From: Glandiceps talaboti
Lineage: Eukaryota > Hemichordata > Enteropneusta > Spengelidae
NCBI RefSeq assembly: GCF_964340395.1
Contig: NC_135554.1
Location: forward strand, 5,554,975 to 5,618,974
Direction: 5' to 3'
DNA length: 64,000 bases
The notes below the pieces were generated by a model. That model did not search any database and was not told the origin of the DNA. It was given only the letters and a program-made list of their open reading frames with translations. The translations under genes were made by a program, and so were the position numbers. Shown here in pieces: positions 12,436-21,831 of this stretch (its first letter is position 1; every line of letters starts with the position of its first letter).

Positions 12436-12685
12436 CAATTGAGACTTGTATGGGACCATTATGCTTCGCTTGTTCCACATCAAGACATGGATGATCATGA
12501 TAACATTTTATGCGAGTATAGGGACACTCCTATAGTTCTACAAATCAATGATGACAGATTGAAATGCTGGCTCCAAAACGTCACCCAAAGTGTATCCAAG
12601 GAGGTGCAATATGTATCTGCCAATGTTGTTATGATGTCGTATGAAGGGGACCTGGACTACCAGTCATGGCTAGAGATACACAGGT
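12434..12685 (+). CDS. Candidate exon of the unrecognised gene, next to a LINE insertion
   Basis: Open from the LINE target-site duplication to a donor at CACAG|GTGACT. The encoded peptide begins QLRLVWDHYASLVPHQDMDD and ends SYEGDLDYQSWLEIH, with two Cys and one N-glycosylation sequon (NVTQ). Codon use and composition look like real coding sequence. It follows the exons at 11109 and 11735 on the same strand, but I could not find a phase-consistent acceptor joining it to the exon ending at 11798. The exon may therefore have lost its 5' end to the LINE, or belong with an exon I missed. No further downstream exon is evident before the minus-strand gene at 13.9 kb. Function unknown. Confidence 0.45.
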
Positions 12686-12798
12686 GACTTTAATAGCCAG
12701 ATACTACATGTTGTCAAACCCTGCAACTTTAGTTGATACCGTCCTGTAGTTCTATAATTTGTGTCATCAAAATAACTGGGCAAAAAATTTATAGTATG

Positions 12799-12904
12799 TT
12801 AGTCTGGCCCCTGCCTCCTTTCTGCAATGCCTTTCTGCCGCTGCTGGCGCTACTTTCACGAAAGGGCGCCAGCAGCGGCAGAAAGGGGCAGGGGACCAGA
12901 CTAA
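12799..12904. repeat. GC-rich long hairpin
   Basis: An inner perfect 20-bp arm pair (12831-12850 with 12866-12885; CTGCCGCTGCTGGCGC and its complement) encloses a loop that itself pairs (CTTTC...GAAAG). Outer arms TTAGTCTGG and CCAGACTAA pair as well. It is much more GC-rich than its surroundings. Confidence 0.85.
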
Positions 12905-13337
12905 TATGTCAGTCTCAGATACTCTGTTCACTTCTGACAGCATCTTAACCCATGTTATAGAAATATTTGGAAAGGGGGAGGGTCATGTTTTTTGGGACAT
13001 ATACAGCTTTATTTCCTCTAGGACATAGCTACGCTTCATAATTACTGAAGGCTCCCTTACTTAAATCAAGACACATCATACCGTTCACCAAATATTGAAA
13101 GCACACAAAAACCATTAACTCGTACATACCAGTGCAAGCCATTTGAACAGAAAATATGGAATGTACACCTTGATTGTTCTGCGACACAACGTCAATATCA
13201 TAATGCTTGCAATATAAGACAGTCCACAAGCTCGAAATCCCTTTATTATTCCATACTTTATTATATGTTATAATTATGCCACAGACAACTGCATGTGCAT
13301 GTACTATAATTATATTATTCCCATTAACACAGTGAAA

Positions 13338-13426
<89 letters not shown>

Positions 13427-13535
13427 CTGTCTGTCTGTCTGTCTGTCTGTGTATGTATGTATGTATGTATGTATGTATGTATGTATGTATGTATGTATGT
13501 ATGTATGTATGTATGTATGTATGTATGTATGTGCG
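13338..13535. repeat. Compound (TCTG)n-(TATG)n microsatellite
   Basis: TCTG tetramers run from about 13338 to 13450 and TATG tetramers from about 13451 to 13531, with a few interruptions. The Ser-Val-Cys-Leu and Tyr-Val-Cys-Met reading frames across it, on either strand, are artefacts. Confidence 0.97.
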
Positions 13536-13932
13536 TACGTACGTCGTACGAACACGTTTAGGAAAATCCACACAAAATTCTACTCCCGAGAAAAATGATC
13601 TACCCAGAGTGGTTCCATTCCAAGTAGAGCGCCCTCGTACTTTATAAAACTGTCCCAGTATTGTAACGTTGTTTTGATATCTCTCTGTTTGTCACAGTGT
13701 TTCATTACTAAATGTTTTTTATTGTCAGTTTAAATACTTATATGTTATATCATGTTTGTCCTATCTGAAGTAATATTAACCTAGAAAATGTTACAAATTT
13801 ACCATGGAAACGTTTCCATGATAATCAAGGTGTAAAATTTCACACCGTTTCACTGGTAGGCTTATGTAGTTGCAGATTGTGTTATTATAGTGACTGAGGG
13901 CTAAGCAATTATATTGCCATGTGGTGTCAGAT

Positions 13933-15086
13933 TTATGGACATAGGATACACGTATTGTTGTCATCTGATAAAAACCAGTGACCCCGTTGCTTTGCACGTT
14001 TTTCCTTTTTATCGTTTCCAATGATGTAATTATTCAGAATTACTACAGGGTGAGTTTGGTTCTGAAGAACTTTATCTCCATACCACATCCCGCTAACGTA
14101 ATGTTCGATTGGTAACCATTGTACGTGTACCGGGTGTCTCTTTATGACTTTGGAGAGTAGGTATTGGTCATTTGAAGACGCGCCGAGCTTCTTTTCCTTA
14201 TCGACATCAGCATAACGATCCAGTGCTTTTCCGAGTTCTTCTATCAGTTCTTTCCAAATAAACTTCGTCTTTGATGTTGCATTCAGATAAATAAAACCCC
14301 CGTTCAAAAAATACGACGGTTCCATATTGGAACACCCATCATCCATTACGATCAAATCGACATTACTATATCGTTGAAAATAGTCGATGGGGTTGCCAAA
14401 CCATACAGCATCAGCCTCGGTCTTAAAAACTGACATTCCATGTTTCAGGAGTTCGTTGACAACTTTAGCTCGGAACAATCCATGTCTGTAGTATTGGGCT
14501 TGTCCAAACCTCATAGAATCAGACGTACCAAACGATTCAAGAACTACGTTTAGCTGTGGATTCCAACTTGTTAGTTGCTGATGAGTTTCAATATCATTTA
14601 CTATGAACAGAGTCGATGAAAGTATTCCAAGACACTCAACATTACATATCCAGCTCTTTGTTATATTTAGAAATCCTAGGTTAAGGAATTGAACGTTTAC
14701 GAACCCATATCGGTTGTAGATTAGCTTAGCTTTAGTAGTTACATTGGTGTAGTTACCTGTATTGACAGTAATCAGTGACGTCACATTTGAACGATGAAAC
14801 ATTTTTGCATCATCAGCTACCTGTGGTACTTCATTTGCACGGCCAGTAAATGTGAACCTGTGACGACGAACAGTTTCCCGTGACAGTTCCTTTGCACGGC
14901 CAATAGAAGGAAACTCGTGACCAAATTTGATAAATCCACACACAGCTAATGATAGAATAAATATTCCTAATACCCTTCGGCGGTTGTACCTTACCATTCT
15001 GTCCAATTTTGAACGACGAACGGCTTTATGTAATCTCTGTTGTCGAGCAAGATATGTAAATGAACTGAGTACTCCCAGTAACAACC
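13933..15086 (-). CDS. Type II membrane glycosyltransferase, GT77-like (nucleotide-diphospho-sugar transferase fold)
   Basis: An open frame of up to 384 codons. The natural ATG is at 14997 (354 aa, starting MVRYNRRRVLGIFILSLAVC). This gives a short basic cytoplasmic tail followed directly by a single membrane anchor, the Golgi type II layout. Just upstream, at 15087, is a good intron acceptor (ATTTTTCATTTCTAG), so the exon may begin at 15086 with an upstream exon elsewhere. The catalytic domain shows FKTEADAVWFGNP (the DxD-like metal/nucleotide-sugar site), then VDLIVMDDG and SYFLNGGFIYLNAT. These match the nucleotide-diphospho-sugar transferase family (GT77 group, related to plant xylosyl- and arabinosyltransferases). 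Several NxS/T sequons are present. Donor sugar and acceptor cannot be told from the sequence. The stop is TAA at 13933-13935. Confidence 0.8.
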
Positions 15087-15147
15087 TAGAAATGAAAAAT
15101 TACGTTCAACCTTTATTAAAACGTTTAAAACATAGTCTCCTATATCG

Positions 15148-15162
15148 ACAGACCGACCGACC

Positions 15163-15196
<34 letters not shown>
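15148..15196. repeat. (GACA)n microsatellite
   Basis: GACCGACC followed by GACA tetramers, just upstream of the glycosyltransferase exon. Confidence 0.95.
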
Positions 15197-15197
<1 letters not shown>

Positions 15198-16271
15198 TGA
15201 AACATGTATTGTGTTATACAAGGGAGATCCTATATTATCATTCCCCTGGCTCTACCTACGTGCCCCGCCTCGATACAGACATTCACTAAATATATAGAAT
15301 TGTATCAAAAATGGTTTTCACGTCGATGAAAAAGTATGTAAAAACATGTGGTTCTCATTCGTAAATTAATAAAGTCAGGACGTTGTGTAACAGTACCGGT
15401 AGCTTGGTCTCCAAGCTAGTACCAACTTTTCTTCGTTAAAACCGTCCATTATCTTGTTCATATTATTTCTGTGGTAGTAATGACATTGTACAAAATGTAC
15501 ACACATGAAAGAACAAAAAACCCCGCTAACCAACATGTAAAGTAGTACTTTTAACAGACACATATCATTTTCTAAAAATAATTTCGTTGCTAATTTAAAA
15601 AACAATTAACTTGATTACATGGATATTTCTGTCGGATACTAATTCCTATGGGTTTTGTAACTTTAAATTCAAACATTATATCTAATTACAGTAACTAGTT
15701 TGTATCATGTTGAATATTTAAGTTTTGAATATCCATTGACCAGTGATTTGATATTATACAATCACATATAGCATAATTAACTGTAGAAACCTCTTCATGA
15801 GAAATGGACCAAACTTCACAAATTCTCACCTACCTGTGATCAGTTCAGTCACTGACACGTCTATGTACAAATTAATCTCAGTGCGTAAGCTTATATCAAA
15901 CTATCTGAATTATATATGTGGTACGTTGGCAGAATCTCAAACCTTATTATTTGAAAGTATTAGAGACTCTCAAGATGTTACACCATCCAGACATTACTGT
16001 AACATTAAATGTTTATCTTAATATCACAGTGACTATATATATTGGCGCAATAAAATATTGATCCTAACAGCAGCCGTGTTTCTCTTACTGGCACAGTGGC
16101 AGCAAAACATTTCTATTACGTCATCTATCCGTTCACAAATCATTTGTGTTTATGGTGTCCGTTTGGAATATAGTACTTCGTATTTAATGGTCGTGTGTGA
16201 CTTGAAAACAAGCTGGCAATCTCTACGTGTATGTTATGGTTATTTCAATAGGACAAACAACAAGTTAGACA
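15197..16271. other. No gene recognised
   Basis: Probably contains any upstream exon or promoter of the minus-strand glycosyltransferase, but none could be picked out. Open frames at 15797-16021 and 16058-16327 (plus strand) have no recognisable features, and the second runs into the foldback element. Confidence 0.45.
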
Positions 16272-17235
16272 CACAGGCATTTGTTTCCCGAGTTATGTCT
16301 CAGAATATTTCTATCAGAATACAATAAAATGTCGATAATATCGTTAATATTGACGTACATAACCAACTATCACAGGCATTTGTTTCCCGAGTTATGGCTC
16401 AGAATATTTCTATCAGAATACAATAAAATGACGATAATATCGTTAATATTGACGTATTAAACCAACACTATATGAAAGGGGTAAAATTACACATGTTTCT
16501 GTGATCGCGCAGTTTCACTAAATGCGAAGGTCTAACTACCTTCCGAGAACGTGATTGGATATCGATGTTTACATGTTAAATGGAGAGCCGTTATCGGCAG
16601 TAACATGTGCTGCTGTTACATAAAGGGCTAGGATAATATGCAAAATAGGTAGTTAGAAAAAATTTATCTGCTCCAATTCCCCTACATGGCGTTAGAAATC
16701 CGTTGATATCTTTGGTAAGCATGGTCCGATTGTAACAACGAGGCGATTTATCGGAAGATTATTAAATTTGGGAACCAGGAAGTGACGGAAGGTAAAATTT
16801 TCGAAATGTTTGCCCAGTACAACGGCCGGTTGAACGTTCATGTTTACGTACGGTAATGGTGGCTGCCTTTCATACCTTGTGTCTTCCTTCGCATTTAGTG
16901 AAACTGCGCGATCACAGAAACACCTTTCATATAGTGTTGGTTTAATACGTCAATATTAACGATATTATCGTCATTTTATTGTATTCTGATAGAAATATTC
17001 TGAGCCATAACTCGGGAAACAAATGCCTCTGCCAACTATATACGAAAGGGGTAAAATTACACTTGTTTCTGTGATCGCGCAATTTAGTGAACCTGCGCGA
17101 TCACAGAAACAAGTGTAATTTTACCCCTTTCGTATATAGTTGGTTATGTACGTCAATATTAGCGATATTATCGACATTTTATTGTATTCTGATAGAAATA
17201 TTCTGAGACATAACTCGGGAAACAAATGCCTGTGG
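16272..17235. mobile_element. Nested foldback (palindromic) element
   Basis: There are two sets of inverted arms. The outer pair is 16272-16370 with about 17136-17235. The inner pair is 16374-16530 with 16886-17028; its right arm lacks about 17 bp of the left. The left outer and left inner arms are themselves tandem copies of one ~99-bp block (CAGGCATTTGTTTCCCGAG... to ...GTACATAACCAACTA or GTATTAAACCAACAC). The 355-bp centre (16531-16885) is not palindromic apart from CTAACTACC/GGTAGTTAG. No transposase is seen. The layout is that of a foldback MITE family inserted into itself. No target-site duplication was identified with certainty. Confidence 0.8.
17032..17143. repeat. Perfect 49-bp-arm hairpin
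   Basis: Arms 17032-17080 and 17095-17143 are exact reverse complements (CCAACTATATACGAAAGGGG ... at the outer end, CTGTGATCGCGC at the inner end) around a 14-nt loop. It lies inside the foldback element between its inner and outer right arms. The absence of any mismatch suggests a recent origin or gene conversion between arms. Confidence 0.9.
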
Positions 17236-17254
17236 TTTGACATCATGATGTCGT

Positions 17255-17345
17255 GTCGACCTGCCCTCGAACGTCTTGCTCCGCGAGGTTGTCTGACGTG
17301 TGAGGGCGCTCACACACGGTGTACAGACAGTCGAGGAAAAAAAAA
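17255..17345. repeat. Short dispersed repeat, copy 1
   Basis: Shares CTGCCCTC, TGTGAGGGCGC and CACGGTGTAC in the same order with 49967-50067. It is probably a small dispersed element with CG-rich content. Boundaries are approximate. Confidence 0.4.
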
Positions 17346-18004
17346 TCAGAAATTGCAGTTTGAAGTGTCTTGAATAATTGTATTTAGCTTAAATGAAAGA
17401 GAAAATTGATTTCGTAGAGGGGCTGAACTTTGTGGAAGTGGATAATACACACAAACTGTAAAGTTGTGCTACACTACCATTGTGCAATTCTAACTGCCAT
17501 TTCAAAATTGTAAATTTCGCTCGCCATCCGGGTCCAGAGACTACCGAGAAATTGGTATTTAGGCCATGCCTCGCTACACATAACGTGTGTGCAAAAAATT
17601 AACATAGCATATTTAGAATCATTTGATGTATGTCAGGGCAGGGCACATTTCCATATACATATGCTTGTCACCTGAATTAAATGTCTAATCATATATTCGC
17701 GATCGACCAATCAGGTTGTTTGCCGGGTTGTCTGTAATACTAATAGTATACGTAGCGGCTCAAAGGAGTATCAATAATCTGAGGGATGGCTGAAATAGTC
17801 GTAGTGTCAGCCATTCTGCCCGGAAGGACTACAGGTGGGCTATGGATTCTAGCTGTAAAACTGTTTCCTCTAAGGCCTAGAAAAATAAAATGGCGCCAAT
17901 GGTGTTGTAGCAAAACTGTACAGTTTTTAAAAATATTTACCCACATGCTGATCCATGCTAGGTATAAGTGTTCATTTTCTGAATAACTATCCAGTTACCT
18001 ATCC
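17346..18004. other. No gene recognised
   Basis: Unremarkable sequence between the foldback element and the 118-bp tandem repeat. Confidence 0.45.
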
Positions 18005-18310
18005 AATCCTGTTGTTATCTTTGCAATATACGCAATCATTTGGCTGTTGCTATGGGCGTGGTCATGTTGCTAGACATATTTGAATACATTTTTTGAATGT
18101 TCGTTCACTTGTCTATGAATCCCTGATGTTATCTTTGCAATATACGTGATCATTTGGCTGTTGCTATGGGCGTGGTCTTGCTGCTACGTATATTTGCATA
18201 TATTTTTTGAATGTTTATTCATTTGTCTATTCTATTATCTTTACAATATACGTGATCATTTGGCTGTTGCTATGAGCGTGGTCTTGTTGCTAGGCATATT
18301 TACATCTAGT
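18005..18310 (+). repeat. About 118-bp tandem repeat, three copies
   Basis: Three diverged copies of a block containing TTGCAATATACGTGATCATT, TGGCTGTTGCTATGGGCGTG and GTCTTGTTGCTA. Each copy ends with TTTTTTGAATGTT...CATTTGTCTAT. They lie directly upstream of the integrase-core remnant. Confidence 0.85.
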
Positions 18311-18319
18311 ACTGTTGCA

Positions 18320-18908
18320 AAATATTATGTGGATACAATTATTAAAATAGAAGGAGCTTTTCGTGTGATTAAAATAGATCCTGGCACTGAAAACTGCTAT
18401 TGCAGATATACAAACTCTATTTCGAGAAAATCGTGGGAGGGCTAAAGTCCCTGTCATCTGTGGCTCTTCAGTGTATAATCAAAGAATTGAACGTTGGTGG
18501 GGCTTTCTCAAGGATGCCCTTTGTTTATACTACATTGATTTACTAAATGACATGAGAGATTGTGGAATATTTGATGTTTGTGATCCTGTTGATATTACAA
18601 ATTGCTTTCATCCCCATGTTAAGGAAAGAACTGTGCATGTCATCCAGTCATACATATGAATAATATGATCGAGTCACTGACCAACATATATACCAGACTA
18701 CCTGTATTTCAATTCAGTAGCAGTTAAATGTGGAGATAAAAAAGAAAAAAAAGGATGTGAACCTTTAGCTCCTGCAGCTTACTAAAAAAAATATGTGTAT
18801 CAAAGCCTTCTGAGTCTGTACGAGAAGTCTGCTGTGATGAATTTGCAGAAATGGCATTACAGCTCATACTTGAAAACAACTGGAATTTACCTGGTATTTC
18901 CAAGTACA
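18320..18908 (+). pseudogene. Decayed integrase-core (DDE) domain protein remnant
   Basis: The first block reads YYVDTIIKIEGAFRVIKIDP then GTENC. The next block (IADIQTLFRENRGRAKVPVI...SVYNQRIERWWGFLKDAL) is in another frame, so there is an indel near 18402. Asp-Pro-Gly-Thr-Glu-Asn followed by NQRIExWWG is the signature of the rve-type integrase-core proteins found in fish and invertebrate genomes, related to transposon integrases. The second block stops at 18657. A further open piece, 18779-18908 (EVCCDEFAEMALQLILENNW), has a candidate acceptor CTGCAG and donor ACAG|GTAACA and may be the C-terminal part. The frameshift and stop argue for a dead copy. Start and end are approximate. Confidence 0.65.
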
Positions 18909-19675
18909 GGTAACAACCCAATGAGAGACTTCTTTCGCAAAGCCCACATGATTGTAAATAAATCTCCCCGCATGTTATTTACGGACGCTGAAGTTGATTT
19001 CCATTGTTAGTTTACAGTGTGTAATGTAGTGTACCATACTGTACATCGCTGAAGTGGAACGGGTGTACTATATGATTTCAAATCAAAATATATGCAGTCG
19101 GGAGGGGGCTATGACAATTCTAGGGATCATTTCAGGGGGGTCATGAAGGGGGGGGGGGCTCAAAAAAATTGACCAAAGTAATTCCCCCATCTTATCTTCT
19201 GCAGGGAGTTTCTCACACTCATTCATGCATTAAAGAGCTTGTTAGTGTTTGTCCGGTGTGATAATCACCAAGTAGTTAAGAGATAAAGCACATTTTCGTG
19301 GTAACTGATCCAGGCTATTCACATTGGTATCAGTGTTGTAAAGAATCACTTTATTTCTAGTAACAACCCAGAATTTTCAACATCATTGGAAATTTACAAA
19401 CTTAATAACTCGTGCCCATGAACACTACAAGGCAGAACACTTTGTGATGTACATCTCTTATCCACAAAGTGACACATTTTGCATAGTTAAATCCCAGTGC
19501 CTTCCTTCTCAAAGTACAAAGACCTGAAGCGTTAAAAACATTCACATAATTCTTGAGAAAACTGGAGATCCATATTGATCATGTTGTGGGTTTGCACAGA
19601 GTAAGTAACACTGGATCTTTTATTAGAATCCTATCAGTACCTTCATTAGTAGTTTAGTTCAGTGAATTGTGTGTG

Positions 19676-19736
<61 letters not shown>

Positions 19737-20631
19737 GGAGACATGATATCTCTGTGAATATATGAATGTATATAGAATATGAAGCTGTGTACATATTTTC
19801 CTCAAAACTACAAATGAATATGCCTATCACACATCAACAAAAGAGGACTGCTGAATTGAAGTTTTGGAACAACAAATTTCCACTTGTCGATGTAAATCAT
19901 TAGTGGCAGAATTAAAGTGGAACAAAATTCAAGGAAATGGAACTTTAAAACATTTTTCATATAATAAACTAGTGTTTCTGGAGAGTCTTTATGGTTTTAT
20001 GTCACCTAGCTTATATGGGGTTTCAGAGAAACAGTAAGTTAGAGATTTGCTGTTTGAAGGGCTTCTTTTCTTATGAGCCACTGCATAGCCTCATAGGTAG
20101 CATATTTAAATATTCAGTAGATGCACATTGAACATTCTTGACCACTTATTTGAAGGAAAGACACACTCACTTCCTGCAGATTAATATTCAACATGAATCA
20201 ATAATACCAATAAGTCAATGGCCAATAGAATGTGAAGCCCTGCAAAAGCAAAGCCTTACTTTCTATTTCTCTGAAATGATGTCTAATGCAGGTTGTGTAA
20301 AACCGTATTATGATTCTCCAGAATATTTAACCAATAAATACTTGTATTTATTTTGTGTTCCCCCTTCAGCTGATGAAGTTTTGTTGATTTATATGATCAT
20401 AATGTTTATTAGATTAGCTATTTGTTTATATGTATATGATTTATATTAACGAGATCCTGTATTGCCAATTGCTACAATTCTAAAGATATTAGAGTAAATG
20501 GACGACATACTAAAAATAATTTCAAATTATGCACATATACCATGCAGGACCTATTAAATACAATGTCATTAAGTCATTTCCTAAATTTGGTTATGATAGA
20601 AAACTGATTCCTGTTATATCTTTAATTGCAG
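18909..20631. other. No gene recognised; (TG)n and G-rich stretch inside
   Basis: Contains a G-run region (about 19095-19165), reminiscent of the G-rich interior of the element at 40056-40534, and a (TG)n microsatellite at about 19673-19730. An open frame at 20138-20449 has no recognisable feature. Confidence 0.5.
19673..19730. repeat. (TG)n microsatellite
   Basis: About 28 TG dinucleotides. Confidence 0.97.
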
Positions 20632-20752
20632 AAGAGGTCAAGCATGTGCCCACGTTGGTGCTTTGCTGCTGTTATTAGCTGAGATTATTGCTAGTGGACA
20701 TGAGACTCTTCCAGATGATGCCACCTGCACAGATGTCTTATGCCAATGGCTA
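20632..20752 (+). pseudogene. SWIM zinc-finger exon, truncated by minisatellite
   Basis: An acceptor (CTTTAATTGCAG) precedes a frame reading RGQACAHVGALLLLLAEIIA, then SGHETLPDDATCTDVLCQW. C-x-H followed by a hydrophobic helix and the later CTDxLxQW pattern match the SWIM-type zinc finger of YqaJ-recombinase-associated proteins that are multiplied in aquatic animal genomes. The homologous frame ends exactly where the 44-bp satellite begins (from about 20750) and stops 8 codons later. No SWIM-type CxC partner exon was found upstream. It is most likely a fragment of a mobile-element-borne gene. Confidence 0.55.
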
Positions 20753-21816
20753 TTCTCCAGACTACTACAGTACTGACTAGCCTGGAATCTCTACTATTCT
20801 CCAGACTACTACAGTACGACTAGCCTGGAATCTCTGCTATTCTCCAGACTACTACAATACTGACTAGCCTGGAATCTCTACTATTCTCCAGACTACTACA
20901 ATACTGACTAGCCTGGAATCTCTACTATTCTCCAGACTACTACAGTACTGACTAGCCTGGAATCTCTACTATTCTCCAGACTACTACAGTACTGACTAGC
21001 CTGGAATCTCTACTATTATCCAGACTACTACAGTACTGACTAGCCTGGAATCTCTACTATTCTCCAGACTACTACAGTACTGACTAGCCTGGAATCTCTA
21101 CTATTCTCCAGACTACTACAGTACTGACTAGCCTGGAATCTCTACTATTATCTAGACTACTACAGTACTGACTAGCCTGGAATCTCTACTATTCTCCAGA
21201 CTTCTACAGTACTGACTAGCCTGAAATTTCTACTATTCTCCAGACTACTACAGTACTTACTAGCCTGGAATCTCTACTTTTCTCCAGACTACTCAAGTAC
21301 TGACTAGCCTGGAATCTCTACTATTCTCCAGACTACTACAGTACTGACTAGCCTGGAATCTCTACTATTCTCCAGACTACTACAGTACTGACTAGCCTGG
21401 AATCTCTACTATTCTCCAGACTACTACAATACTGACTAGCCTGGAATCTCTACTATTCTCCAGACTACTACAGTACTGACTAGCCTGGAATCTCTACTAT
21501 TCTCCAGACTACTACAGTACTGACTAGCCTGGAATCTCTACTATTCTCCAGACTACTACAGTACTGACTAGCCTGGAATCTCTACTTTTCTCCAGACTAC
21601 TACAGTACTGACTAGCCTGGAATCTCTACTATTCTCCAGACTACTACAGTACTGACTAGCCTGGAATCTCTACTATTCTCCAGACTACTACAGTACTGAC
21701 TAGCCTGGAATCTCTACTTTTCTCCAGACTACTACAGTACTGACTAGCCTGGAATCTCTACTATTCTCCAGACTACTACAGTACTGACTAGCCTGGAATC
21801 TCTACTATTCTCCAGA
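20749..21816 (+). repeat. 44-bp minisatellite, array 2
   Basis: About 24 copies of the same 44-bp unit as at 1235. It abuts the 3' end of the first TRIM copy: only about 15 bp separate the last unit from the TRIM stop at 21832. It replaces the roughly 2-kb 3' flank that the other two TRIM copies share. Confidence 0.95.
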
Positions 21817-21831
21817 TTATGTATGCCAATC

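Noticed and set aside
13029-13647. Frames of Thr-Asp-Arg-Gln, Ser-Val-Cys-Leu and Tyr-Val-Cys-Met repeats
   Set aside because: Microsatellite translations in several frames of both strands.
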